NCBI RefSeq assembly: GCF_019396385.1
Contig: NZ_JAHKRN010000013.1
Location: forward strand, 62,001-126,000
Direction: 5' to 3'
DNA: 64,000 bases
From: Nonomuraea harbinensis
Lineage (GTDB): Bacteria; Actinomycetota; Actinomycetes; Streptosporangiales; Streptosporangiaceae
In this document: positions 7,033-15,773 of the stretch, piece after piece
Position numbering within the stretch: position 1 is the first letter of the stretch
Layout: every line of letters begins with the position of its first letter
Program-made: the position numbers and the translations under genes
The notes under the pieces: generated by a model
What the model saw: only the letters and a program-made list of their open reading frames with translations
Database searches by the model: none
What the model was told of the DNA's origin: nothing

Positions 7033-7901
7033 GGAGAAAGGATCACAGATCGGGTGAGGTGGAGGGGCTCGTCGGGGTTGAGCCCGCGGGCGAACGCCCT
7101 GGCCACCGACACCCGCTGGGCGCGGACCAGCTCGGCCATCGGGTCCAGGTCGCTCTCGGTGAACGTGCCGCCGGTCGCCTCCACCTGCGCGCGCAGGCCC
7201 TCGGGGGCGGTGCCGAGCATCCAGGTGACGCGGCCGGGGCCGGCGATGCTGATCGGGCCGTGGCGGTACTCCATCGCCGGGTAGGCCTCGGTCCACGAGC
7301 GGGACGCCTCGCGCATCTTCAGTGCGGCCTCCTGCGCCAGCCCGACGGACCAGCCCGAGCCGAGGAAGGTGACCTGCTCGGCGGTGATCAGCTCGTCGGG
7401 CAGCGGCTCTGCCAGGGCCCGCTCGGCGTCGGCGATGACGGGCTCCAGGTCCTCGCCGAGGCTGGCGCGGAGCAGGGCGAGCTGGGTGGTGGCGAACCGG
7501 GTCTGCACGACCGAGCGCTCGTCGGCGTGGTCGAGCACGATCACCTGCCCGGCGGCCCGCATGATCGGCGACTCCGGGTCGGCGGTGATGGCCGTGGACG
7601 CGGTGTCGAGCCTGGACAGCAGGTCGAGCACCTCGGTGGTGGTGCCGGAGCGGCTCAGCGCCAGCACCCGGTCGTAGCGCCGCCCGGTGGGCGCCTCGGA
7701 GGCGGCGAACGCGTCGGTCTCGCCCTGCCCGGCGCGTTCCCGCAGGGCCGCGTACGCCATCGCGATGAACCAGGAGGTGCCGCAGCCGACGACGGCGACC
7801 CGCTCTCCCGGGCGGGGCAGCGCGCCGGCGGGGACGCCGGCGACCGCTCGGCGCCAGCAGTCGGGCTGGGAAGCGATCTCGGCTTCGGTATGGGTGGTCA
7901 C
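7029..7901 (-). CDS. SIS-domain sugar isomerase/deaminase (AgaS-like)
   Basis: A 290-residue double SIS-domain protein. The first SIS motif is VVGCGTSWFIAMAYAAL with LSRSGTTTEVLDLL; the second half has FLGSGWSVGLAQEAALKMRE and the MEYRHGPISI signature shared by AgaS and GlmS isomerase domains, but no glutamine amidotransferase domain. AgaS-type enzymes deaminate and isomerise galactosamine 6-phosphate to tagatose 6-phosphate. The GTG at 7901 is chosen because GGAGG lies six bases upstream; the longer reading to 7952 has no ribosome site. First gene of the amino-sugar operon, divergent from DeoR. Confidence 0.85.
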   Translation of the reverse strand: MTTHTEAEIASQPDCWRRAVAGVPAGALPRPGERVAVVGCGTSWFIAMAYAALRERAGQGETDAFAASEAPTGRRYDRVLALSRSGTTTEVLDLLSRLDTASTAITADPESPIMRAAGQVIVLDHADERSVVQTRFATTQLALLRASLGEDLEPVIADAERALAEPLPDELITAEQVTFLGSGWSVGLAQEAALKMREASRSWTEAYPAMEYRHGPISIAGPGRVTWMLGTAPEGLRAQVEATGGTFTESDLDPMAELVRAQRVSVARAFARGLNPDEPLHLTRSVILSP

Positions 7902-7925
7902 CGCTACCTCCGTAATGCTTGTTTC

Positions 7926-7951
7926 TGCATTTTTTATAGCATAAAAGTGCA
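7926..7951. promoter_or_regulatory. AT-rich inverted repeat between SIS operon and deoR gene
   Basis: TGCATTTTT (7926-7934) and AAAAGTGCA (7943-7951) pair at 8 of 9 positions around an 8-base centre. The whole 7915-7960 stretch is strikingly AT-rich for this genome. DeoR-family repressors such as AgaR bind AT-rich repeats of this kind, and the site lies in the only gap between the divergent operon and its regulator. Confidence 0.5.
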
Positions 7952-8028
7952 AAATTGGGCACTAGTGGCTACCGATGCGAGGGTATGCCACGCTTGCCCC
8001 CTTGACGGATCTCCGAAGGAAGGTGATC

Positions 8029-8799
8029 GTGTCCCGATACGACCGGTGGAACGCGATCCTCGAGCTGCTCGCGCAAGAAGGCAGGCTCTCCGTCGAAGAC
8101 GCGGCCCGCGCGCTCGACGTCTCCACCGCGACCATCCGCCGCGACTTCGACCAGCTCGCCCAGCAGCAGATGCTCATGCGCACGCGGGGAGGCGCGGTCG
8201 CCCAGAGCGTCAGCTACGACCTGCCGCTGCGCTACAAGACCGCCCGGCACGCCGACGAGAAGCACCGCATCGCGGCCGCCGCCGCCGAGCTGGTGCGGCC
8301 CGGCGCCGTGGTCGGGCTCAACGGCGGCACCACCACCTCCGAGCTGGCCCGCGCGCTGGCCACGCAGGCGACGCTGGAGTCGGGCTTCACGATCGTCACC
8401 AACGCGCTCAACATCGCCGCCGAGCTGGTGGTCCGGCAGCACGTGAAGATCGTGGTGACCGGCGGGGTGGCCAGGCCGCAGTCGTACGAGCTGATAGGGC
8501 CGCTGGCCTCGGGCGTGCTGGAGGAGGTGACGCTCGACATAGCCTTCCTCGGCGTCGACGCGCTCGACGTGGAGCTGGGCGCCTCGGCGCACCACGAGGG
8601 CGAGGCGAGCGTCAACCACCTGCTCATCAGCCGGGCGGCGCAGGTCGTCGTGGTGGCGGACTCCTCGAAGCTGGGGAAGCGGGCATTTTCCCGTATCTGC
8701 CCCATCGAGGAGATCGACACCCTCGTCACCGATCAGCGGTTGCCCGAAGCCGACGCCGCCCGCTTCGCCGAGGCGGGCGTGAAGGTGATTCGCGCATAA
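8029..8799 (+). CDS. DeoR-family regulator of the amino-sugar operon
   Basis: A 256-residue DeoR/GlpR repressor: N-terminal winged helix (RWNAILELLAQEGRLSVEDA, then STATIRRDFDQLAQQQ and RGGA), then the sugar-phosphate effector domain with VGLNGGTTTSELARAL, IVTNALNIAAEL and VVVADSSKLGKRAF. The GTG at 8029 is preferred: AGGAAGG sits five bases upstream and it gives the usual N terminus SRYDRWNAIL; an earlier ATG at 7975 has no such site. By position it should control the divergent SIS-nagA-pfkB-aldolase operon, responding to a sugar phosphate. Confidence 0.9.
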   Translation: MSRYDRWNAILELLAQEGRLSVEDAARALDVSTATIRRDFDQLAQQQMLMRTRGGAVAQSVSYDLPLRYKTARHADEKHRIAAAAAELVRPGAVVGLNGGTTTSELARALATQATLESGFTIVTNALNIAAELVVRQHVKIVVTGGVARPQSYELIGPLASGVLEEVTLDIAFLGVDALDVELGASAHHEGEASVNHLLISRAAQVVVVADSSKLGKRAFSRICPIEEIDTLVTDQRLPEADAARFAEAGVKVIRA

Positions 8800-8843
8800 C
8801 GGGTAGGTATGGACCCAAGTCTCACAACGCAGGGGGAATGCGG

Positions 8844-10574
8844 ATGGCCGCGGGTAAGTGCGTGGCCCGGCTCGGGCCCGTCGAGCGGGGGGCGGCGCTG
8901 GCGGCGATGGCGTCGCGCGAGCTGGACGTGGTCGTGGTCGGCGGCGGGGTGGTCGGCGCGGGCATCGCGCTCGACGCCGCCACGCGAGGGCTGGAGGTCG
9001 GGCTCGTCGAGGCCCGCGACTTCGCGTCGGGCACCTCCTCGCGCTCGTCCAAGCTGATCCACGGGGGCCTGCGCTATCTCGAACAGCTCAACTTCGACCT
9101 GGTCCGCGAGGCGTTGCAGGAACGGGCGCTGCTGCTGCAGCGCATCGCCCCGCACCTGGTCCGGCCGGTGCCCTTCCTGTTTCCGCTGACCCACTTCGGG
9201 TGGGAGCGCCCGTACGTGGGAGCGGGCGTGATGCTCTACGACACGCTCGGCTTCGCCTCCGGGCTCACCAGGGGCGTGCCGGGGCACCGCCACCTGTCCA
9301 GGAAGCGGGCGCTGCGGCTGGCCCCGGCGCTGCGGAAGTCCGCCTTCACCGGCGCCGTCCAGTACTGGGACGCGCAGGTCGACGACGCCCGCTACGTGAT
9401 GACGCTGCTGCGCACCGCCGCCACCTACGGCGCCCACGTGGCGCCGCGCGCCCAGGCGGTCGGGTTCCTGCGCGAGGGGGAGCGGGTGACCGGCGTGCGG
9501 GTGCGCGACCTGGAGTCCGGCGACGAGCTGGACGTGCGCGCGCAGCAGGTGGTCAACGCCACCGGCGTCTGGACCGACGACATCCAGGAGCTCGTCGGCG
9601 GGCGCGGCCAGATCCACGTGCGCGCCTCCAAGGGCATCCACCTGCTGGTGCCGCGCGACCGCATCCACTCGCGCACCGGGCTCATCCTCCGTACGGAGAA
9701 GTCCGTGCTGTTCGTCATCCCGTGGGGCCGCCACTGGATCATCGGCACCACCGACACCGAGTGGACCCTGACCAAGGCGCACCCCGCCGCGTCCCGTGCC
9801 GACATCGACTACCTGCTCGACCACGTCAACGAGGTGCTGTCGGTGCCGTTGACCAGGGACGACGTGGAGGGCGTCTACGCGGGGCTGCGGCCGCTGCTGT
9901 CCGGCGAGTCGGACCAGACGTCCAAGCTGTCGCGCGAGCACGTGGTCGCGCACCCGGTGCCGGGCCTGGTGATGGTCGCGGGCGGCAAGTACACCACCTA
10001 CCGGGTGATGGCCAAGGACGCCGTCGACGCCGTCGCCCACGGGCTCGACCAGCGGGTGCCGCCCTCGTGCACCGACCGCATCGCGCTGGCCGGGGCGGAG
10101 GGCTACCAGGCGCTGTGGAACTCGCGTCACCGGATCGCGTACGACTCCGGCCTGCACGTGGCCAGGATCGAGCACCTGCTGCAGCGGTACGGCTCGATGA
10201 TCGACGAGGTGCTGGCGCTGATCGAGGCCGACCCGTCGCTGGGCAAGCCGCTGCACGGGGCCGACGACTACCTGCGGGCCGAGATCGTCTACGCCGCCAC
10301 CCACGAGGGCGCCCGCCACCTGAACGACGTGCTGACCAGGCGCACGCACATCTCCATCGAGACCTTCCACCGCGGCACGGCCGTCGCCCAGGAGGCGGCC
10401 GAACTGCTCGCCGGCCCGCTGGGCTGGGACGACGAGCAGGTCAAGCGCGAGGTCGAGTACTACACCAAGCGCATCGAGGCCGAGCGCCTGTCACAGGAGC
10501 AGGACACCGACCAGGAGGCCGACGCCATCAGGCTCGGCGCCCCCGAGATCGTGCCGGTCGAGCCCTCGTCATGA
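8844..10574 (+). CDS. glpD: Aerobic glycerol-3-phosphate dehydrogenase
   Basis: A 576-residue FAD enzyme that oxidises sn-glycerol 3-phosphate to dihydroxyacetone phosphate at the membrane. Motifs: LDVVVVGGGVVGAGIALDAA (FAD fold), SGTSSRSSKLIHGGLRYLEQ (GlpD signature), VVNATGVWTDDI, IIGTTDTEW and VAGGKYTTYRVMA. The C-terminal GlpD domain is complete. ATG at 8844 is chosen because AGGGGG ends seven bases before it; ATG at 8838 is in frame but too close to that site. It follows the DeoR gene by 44 bases and may be co-transcribed, feeding the same triose-phosphate pool as the aldolase. Confidence 0.95.
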   Translation: MAAGKCVARLGPVERGAALAAMASRELDVVVVGGGVVGAGIALDAATRGLEVGLVEARDFASGTSSRSSKLIHGGLRYLEQLNFDLVREALQERALLLQRIAPHLVRPVPFLFPLTHFGWERPYVGAGVMLYDTLGFASGLTRGVPGHRHLSRKRALRLAPALRKSAFTGAVQYWDAQVDDARYVMTLLRTAATYGAHVAPRAQAVGFLREGERVTGVRVRDLESGDELDVRAQQVVNATGVWTDDIQELVGGRGQIHVRASKGIHLLVPRDRIHSRTGLILRTEKSVLFVIPWGRHWIIGTTDTEWTLTKAHPAASRADIDYLLDHVNEVLSVPLTRDDVEGVYAGLRPLLSGESDQTSKLSREHVVAHPVPGLVMVAGGKYTTYRVMAKDAVDAVAHGLDQRVPPSCTDRIALAGAEGYQALWNSRHRIAYDSGLHVARIEHLLQRYGSMIDEVLALIEADPSLGKPLHGADDYLRAEIVYAATHEGARHLNDVLTRRTHISIETFHRGTAVAQEAAELLAGPLGWDDEQVKREVEYYTKRIEAERLSQEQDTDQEADAIRLGAPEIVPVEPSS

Positions 10575-12494
10575 GGTGAGCGGGATCCACGCCTGCTTCG
10601 CGAGCGTGGCCAGGTCGTTGACCTGCGCGCCCTCGTACGAGAACGTCCAGATCGCGTCGCCGATCACCATCGAGCGCTGGATGCCGGGCTGGTAGGCGAG
10701 GCCCTGCTCGGTGCGGCTCGGGTGCTGGATCGTGCCCGTCCTGGTCACCTCGGAGTCGGTGATCTTCAGTACGGTCGCGCCGGTCTCGAACGTGCCGTCG
10801 GCGTGGCTGCTGAGGGGGATGACCGCGGTGCCGGTCTTCGGCCAGTAGAGGAACGCGTGCGGGTCCCACTCGGCCTCGGAGCCGGAGTCCTTCTGGAACA
10901 GCTGCGACAGCCTGCGCGGGTTCGCCGGGTCGGCGACGTCGAACAGGGAGATCTGCGTGCCGAGCGTCCGGCCCTCCGTGCTGGCCTCCTGCCCGACGCC
11001 GATCAGCCGCCCGTCGCCCGCCGGGTGCAGGTACGCCGAGTAGCCGGTGATCTTCAGCTCGCCGGTGACCTTCGGGGTGGCCGGGTCGCGCAGGTCCAGC
11101 GTGTAGAGCGGGTCCACCTGGCGGAACGTGACGACGTAGCCGACCGGGCCGATGAACCGGACCGAGTAGATCCGCTCGCCCTTGCCCAGCCCGCCGACCT
11201 GGCCGACGGTCTTCATGCCGGCGGCGTCGAGCACGTGCACGCTGCTGGAACTGCTCCTGCCGTCGGCGGAGCCGAGCGTGGTGGCGACGCGCAGGTGGCC
11301 GTCGTGCTCCGACAGCGAGTACTGGTTCAGCAGCCGCCCCGGCACCTTGCCGGAGGCCGCGTACGAGGGCGCGCCTGCCCCCGAGATGTCGAACCGGTGC
11401 ACCTCGGTCTCCTCGGGAGGCGGCCCCCCGGGGGTGGGCTCGTCCGGTGAGGGCTCGGTCGCCGGGGCCTGCTCGACGTCCACCGGCTGGATCGGCCACC
11501 ACCAGCGCGGGTTGCTCGCCACGTACAGGCTCTGGCCGGTGCCGTAGACGATGTCGCCGTCGGCGGCCAGCGCGATCGGGTCCGACCCGGCGGCGGTGAC
11601 GCCCTGGGCCAGGTCGAGCGTGTGCAGGGTGAGCATCGAGGTGCCGGTGTATTCGGCCGGGTGGCTGACCCGCTCGCACGGCACCGTGGCCTTCCTGACG
11701 GCGCCCGACGCGTCGGTGATCTCGATCTCGGGCAGCCAGGCGGTCAGCGGGGCGCCGCGGACCACGGCCTGGTTCATGGCCTTGCGCTCGGCCTCGCCGA
11801 CGTTCTCCTTGGCCTCGGGGAAGGCGATGTCCGGCTGGCCGCGGGTGACGAGCCGGACCGTGGAGCCGACCATGCGAGCGTCCACATGGGCGCCCTCCGG
11901 CTTGATCGCGCCGATCACCTTCGGCTCGCCCGCGAGGTCGACGAGCACGTACCGGGTCTGGCCCGGCGGCGCGAACCCGTCGGCGATCCGGGTGGCGGCC
12001 ATGCCGCCGCCCTGGAGCAGCACCAGCGCCCGGTCACCGGAGACGAGCAGGTCGGCGGGGGAGTAGCCGCCGTCGTCGCCCTTCAGGTCGAGCGAGCCGG
12101 TGACCTTCCTGGTGGCGGTGTCGATGACCCGGAGGACCCCGCCGCTGACCGTGAAGACGCGGTCGCCGTCGGTCTTGACCAGGTCGGGCTCGTCCACGCC
12201 GGCCTCGTGCACGTTCGTGGTGGAGTGGTCGGGGGTCGCCTTGGCCGTGCTGTCCCTGGCCGCCGTCGCGTCCTCCATGTACATGATCTGCGGGCCGCCG
12301 AAGCCCCACGGGCCCACGTTCGCGGCCGCCTTCTCGCGCAACCCGGCCAGCAGCTCGTCGCAGTCGCTGTAGGAGACCAGGCGGACTTGCCCGAGCGGGG
12401 TGCTGGGCGCCTTGTCAGGAGGTGCCGAGGTGCAGGCGGCGAGCGCCGCCACGAGCGCGGCGGCAGCCGCGATCGGCCGGGTGAGCGTCTTCAT
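10569..12494 (-). CDS. Secreted beta-propeller lipoprotein
   Basis: A 641-residue protein with a lipoprotein signal (LVAALAAC, lipidated Cys21) and the secreted beta-propeller domain found in actinobacteria and archaea (C-terminal beta-propeller family). Repeating blade motifs include LVKTDGDRVFTVSGGVLRVI, YVLVDLAGEPKVIGAI, VHVLDAAGMKTVGQV and ISLFDVADPANPRRL. A Pro/Glu-rich linker (about residues 345-370) splits the propeller. Function is unknown; the blades suggest binding of a cell-surface partner. Its stop overlaps the convergent glpD stop by six bases in a TCATGA palindrome. Confidence 0.85.
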   Translation of the reverse strand: MKTLTRPIAAAAALVAALAACTSAPPDKAPSTPLGQVRLVSYSDCDELLAGLREKAAANVGPWGFGGPQIMYMEDATAARDSTAKATPDHSTTNVHEAGVDEPDLVKTDGDRVFTVSGGVLRVIDTATRKVTGSLDLKGDDGGYSPADLLVSGDRALVLLQGGGMAATRIADGFAPPGQTRYVLVDLAGEPKVIGAIKPEGAHVDARMVGSTVRLVTRGQPDIAFPEAKENVGEAERKAMNQAVVRGAPLTAWLPEIEITDASGAVRKATVPCERVSHPAEYTGTSMLTLHTLDLAQGVTAAGSDPIALAADGDIVYGTGQSLYVASNPRWWWPIQPVDVEQAPATEPSPDEPTPGGPPPEETEVHRFDISGAGAPSYAASGKVPGRLLNQYSLSEHDGHLRVATTLGSADGRSSSSSVHVLDAAGMKTVGQVGGLGKGERIYSVRFIGPVGYVVTFRQVDPLYTLDLRDPATPKVTGELKITGYSAYLHPAGDGRLIGVGQEASTEGRTLGTQISLFDVADPANPRRLSQLFQKDSGSEAEWDPHAFLYWPKTGTAVIPLSSHADGTFETGATVLKITDSEVTRTGTIQHPSRTEQGLAYQPGIQRSMVIGDAIWTFSYEGAQVNDLATLAKQAWIPLTS

Positions 12495-12576
12495 GCCCTC
12501 ACAACGGATCAGCCCGGCGGCCGGTTCAAGGGTGAAGATCGGCTCTCCGCGGTGCGCCGATGTCCGCTGCCGATAA

Positions 12577-12590
12577 CTACCGGTCGGTAG
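12577..12590. promoter_or_regulatory. TetR-type palindrome upstream of SSADH gene
   Basis: CTACCG-GT-CGGTAG is a perfect 6-2-6 palindrome 23 bases upstream of the dehydrogenase start. Its core ACCGGTCGGT is typical of TetR-family operators in actinobacteria. No TetR gene is adjacent, so the regulator would act from elsewhere. Confidence 0.55.
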
Positions 12591-12612
12591 CCAACCCGAA
12601 TATCCTTCTGGC

Positions 12613-14115
12613 ATGCACGTCACCACCGGCAGGACCCGGCAGATCATCGCTCCGTTCACCGGCGAACCCCTCGCCGAACTCCCCCTGGCCGGCGCGGAAG
12701 ATGTGCGCGAGGCGTACCGCAGAGCGCGGGCGGCGCAGGAGGAGTGGGCGGCCAGGCCCGTGCAGGAGCGGGTGAAGCCGTTCCTGCGGCTGCACGACGT
12801 GATCCTGGACCGGCGCGAGGAGATCCTCGACCTGCTCCAGGACGAGACGGGCAAGGCCCGTTCGCACGCCTTCGAGGAGGTGCTCGACGTCGCGGGCTGC
12901 GTGCTCTACTACGCCCGCCGGGCGCCCGGACTGCTCGCCCCGCAGGGGCGCAAGGGCGTGTTCCCGATCGCCACCCGGGTGAGCGAGCTGCGCCGGCCCA
13001 AGGGCGTGGTCGCGCTCATCTCGCCGTGGAACTACCCGCTGTCGCTGGGCGTCACCGACGCCGTGCCCGCGCTGCTGGCCGGCAACGCGGTGGTGCACAA
13101 GCCCGACACCCAGACCACGCTGTCCACCCGGTGGGCCGTCGACCTGCTGGTGGAGCTCGGCATGCCGCGCGACCTCTGGCAGGTCGTGCCCGGCGAGCCG
13201 GACGAGATCGGCGAGGCGCTGCTCGACGGCGCCGACTACGTGGCCTTCACCGGCTCCACCCGCACCGGCAGGAAGATCGCCGAGGAGGCGGCCAAGCGGC
13301 TCGTCGGCTGCTCGCTGGAGCTCGGCGGCAAGAACCCGATGCTGGTGCTCGACGACGCCGACCTGGACCTGGCCGTGCAGGGCGCGATCCGCGCCTGCTT
13401 CGCCAACGCCGGCCAGCTGTGCCTCTCGATCGAGCGGCTGTACGTGCACACGTCGCTGTTCGAGGCGTTCGCCGACCGCTTCGCCCGTCAGGTGCGCAAC
13501 ATGAAGCTCGCCCCCGGCCGCGACTGGTCGGTCCAGATGGGCTCGCTGACCCACCGCCACCAGCTGGAGACCGTCACCCGGCACGTGGACGACGCCGTGG
13601 CCCGCGGCGCGACCGTGCTCGCCGGCGGGAAGGCCAGGCCGGACCTCGGGCCGCTGTTCTACGAGCCGACCGTGCTGATCGGCGTCACCGACGACATGGA
13701 GCTCTGCCGCGACGAGACGTTCGGCCCGGTGGTGTCGCTCTATCCGTTCGCCTCCGACGACGAGGCGGTCGAGCTGGCCAACGACACGGCCTACGGCCTG
13801 AACGCCTCCATCTGGACCTCCGACACCTCCCGCGGCCGCGCGCTGGCCGCCCGGATCAAGGCCGGCACGGTCAACATCAACGAGGGGTACGGCGCCGCGT
13901 ACGCCTCCTACGACGCCCCGATGGGCGGCATGAAGGCGTCCGGCCTGGGCCGCAGGCACGGCGCGGAGGGCCTGCTGCGCTACACCGAGTCGCAGACCGT
14001 GGCCGCCCAGGCGTCCTGGCTGCGCATCGAGCCGCCGTTCGACCTGGCCCAGGAGACGTGGGCGGACGTGCTGACCACCACGCTCAAGGTGATGAAGTGG
14101 CTGAGGGTCAAGTGA
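12613..14115 (+). CDS. Succinic-semialdehyde dehydrogenase (NADP-type ALDH)
   Basis: A 500-residue aldehyde dehydrogenase. Catalytic features: SPWNYP with Asn140, the coenzyme loop FTGSTRTGRK, general base Glu236 in LELGGKNP, and nucleophile Cys270 in NAGQLCLS; EMxF-like motif CRDETFGPVV. Best match by overall pattern is the GabD2-type succinate-semialdehyde dehydrogenase of actinobacteria, but fatty or terpenoid aldehydes remain possible. Its stop overlaps the next gene's GTG (GTGA), so the dehydrogenase and GMC oxidoreductase form a coupled pair, suggesting alcohol to aldehyde to acid oxidation. Confidence 0.9.
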   Translation: MHVTTGRTRQIIAPFTGEPLAELPLAGAEDVREAYRRARAAQEEWAARPVQERVKPFLRLHDVILDRREEILDLLQDETGKARSHAFEEVLDVAGCVLYYARRAPGLLAPQGRKGVFPIATRVSELRRPKGVVALISPWNYPLSLGVTDAVPALLAGNAVVHKPDTQTTLSTRWAVDLLVELGMPRDLWQVVPGEPDEIGEALLDGADYVAFTGSTRTGRKIAEEAAKRLVGCSLELGGKNPMLVLDDADLDLAVQGAIRACFANAGQLCLSIERLYVHTSLFEAFADRFARQVRNMKLAPGRDWSVQMGSLTHRHQLETVTRHVDDAVARGATVLAGGKARPDLGPLFYEPTVLIGVTDDMELCRDETFGPVVSLYPFASDDEAVELANDTAYGLNASIWTSDTSRGRALAARIKAGTVNINEGYGAAYASYDAPMGGMKASGLGRRHGAEGLLRYTESQTVAAQASWLRIEPPFDLAQETWADVLTTTLKVMKWLRVK

Positions 14116-15773
14116 GCGGGTTCGACGTCGTCGTCATCGGTTCCGGGTTCGGCGGCGGCGTCTCGGCGCTCCGGCTGGCCGAGAAGGGCTACCGGGTCGC
14201 GGTGCTGGAGGCGGGGCGGCGCTTCGACCGGTCCTCGCTGCCCGCGACCTCCTGGCGGCTGCGCGACTTCCTGTGGGCGCCGTGGCTGGGGATGAAGGGC
14301 ATCCAGCGCATCCACCTGCTCCGCGGTGAGAAGGGCACCGGCGTGATGGTGCTCGCCGGGGCCGGGGTGGGCGGCGGGTCGCTGGTGTACGCCAACACGC
14401 TGTACGAGCCGCTCGACCCGTTCTACCGCGACCCGCAGTGGGCCTCGATCACCGACTGGAAGGCCGAGCTGGCGCCCTACTACGACCAGGCCAAGCGGAT
14501 GCTCGGGGTGACGGCCAACCCCGCGCACACCCCGGCCGACGCGGTCATGCTGAAGATCGCCGATCGGATGGGCGTGGGCGCCACGTTCCGCCCGGCCCCC
14601 GTCGGCGTCTACTTCGGGCCCGACGGCGCCGACCCGTACTTCGGCGGCGCGGGCCCCGAACGGCGCGGCTGCGTCCAGTGCGGCGAGTGCATGACCGGCT
14701 GCCGCCACGGCGCCAAGAACACGCTCACCGAGAACTACCTCTACCTGGCCGAGCGGGCCGGCGCCCGGATCTACGCCGAGTGCACGGTCACCTCGGTGCG
14801 CCCGCTGCCGTCCGGCGGGTACGAGGTGCTGGCCCGGCGGACCGGCTCGGCCAGGCGGCGCCGGGTCTTCACCGCCCGGCAGGTGATCTTCGCGGCCGGG
14901 GCCTGGGGCACGCAACGACTGCTGCACCGGCTGCGCGACGACGGCACGCTGCCCCGGATCTCGCCCCGGCTGGGCACGCTCACCCGTACCAACTCCGAGG
15001 CGCTGCTCGGCTTCGAGCGGCCGTCGCGCGGCGGCGAGAAGCTCAACGCCGGGGTGGCGATCACCTCGTCCTTCCACCCGGACGCCGAGACGCACATCGA
15101 GCCGGTCCGCTACGGCGACGGCTCCAACGCGATGGGTTTGCTGCGCACGCTGCTGATCGACGGCGGCCAGAACCGGTGGAAGGCGTTCGCCCGCGAGGCC
15201 GCCCGCCGTCCGCTGCGCGCGCTCGGGCTGCTCGACCTGCGCGGCTGGTCCGAGCGGTCGCTGATCGCGCTGGTCATGCAGGCCAAGGACAACTCGATCA
15301 CGGTACGGCGGGGCCGGTTCGGGCTGCGGTCCACCCGGGGGCACGGCGAGCCGAACCCCACCTGGATCCCGGCGGGCCACGAGGCGGTCCGGATCGGGGC
15401 CGAGGAGGTCGGCGGCGAGCCGCGCGGGTCGTGGCTGGACCTGTTCGACATCCCCGCGACCGCGCACTTCCTCGGCGGCTGCGCGATCGGCGCCTCGCCG
15501 GGGGAAGGCGTGATCGACCCGTACCACCGGCTCTACGGGTACGAGGGCCTGCACGTCGTGGACGGGTCCTCGGTCGCCGCCAACCTGGGCGTGAACCCGT
15601 CGCTGACCATCACCGCGCTGGCCGAGCGGGCCATGGCGCTCTGGCCGAACGCGGGCGAGCCCGACGCCCGCCCGCCGCTCGGCACGGCCTACCGGCCCCT
15701 GCCCCCGATCCCCCCGCGCAGCCCAGCGGTCCCCGCCACGGCCCCCGCCGCGCTCCGGCTGATCACCCGCTGA
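14112..15773 (+). CDS. GMC-family oxidoreductase with four-cysteine motif (cholesterol-oxidase-like)
   Basis: A 553-residue flavoprotein starting with GTG at 14112. It has the FAD-binding VIGSGFGGGVSALRLAEKGY, the GMC loop GAGVGGGSLVYANTL, FAAGAWGTQRLLH and the C-terminal HFLGGCAIG and VVDGSSVAANLGVNPSLTIT. At residues 187-197 there is a C-x2-C-x2-C-x3-C cluster, the pattern of a [4Fe-4S] ferredoxin site, as seen in actinobacterial ChoD-like proteins. Substrate is probably a sterol or other hydrophobic alcohol, and the coupled aldehyde dehydrogenase may take the product. Its end overlaps the convergent decarboxylase gene by 11 bases. Confidence 0.85.
   Translation: MSGFDVVVIGSGFGGGVSALRLAEKGYRVAVLEAGRRFDRSSLPATSWRLRDFLWAPWLGMKGIQRIHLLRGEKGTGVMVLAGAGVGGGSLVYANTLYEPLDPFYRDPQWASITDWKAELAPYYDQAKRMLGVTANPAHTPADAVMLKIADRMGVGATFRPAPVGVYFGPDGADPYFGGAGPERRGCVQCGECMTGCRHGAKNTLTENYLYLAERAGARIYAECTVTSVRPLPSGGYEVLARRTGSARRRRVFTARQVIFAAGAWGTQRLLHRLRDDGTLPRISPRLGTLTRTNSEALLGFERPSRGGEKLNAGVAITSSFHPDAETHIEPVRYGDGSNAMGLLRTLLIDGGQNRWKAFAREAARRPLRALGLLDLRGWSERSLIALVMQAKDNSITVRRGRFGLRSTRGHGEPNPTWIPAGHEAVRIGAEEVGGEPRGSWLDLFDIPATAHFLGGCAIGASPGEGVIDPYHRLYGYEGLHVVDGSSVAANLGVNPSLTITALAERAMALWPNAGEPDARPPLGTAYRPLPPIPPRSPAVPATAPAALRLITR

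Noticed and set aside
8733-10370. 545-codon minus-strand frame opposite glpD
   Set aside because: glpD has full-length motifs; the antisense frame is a shadow.
13980-15554. 524-codon minus-strand frame opposite the GMC oxidoreductase
   Set aside because: No recognisable domain; the plus strand carries a complete flavoenzyme.
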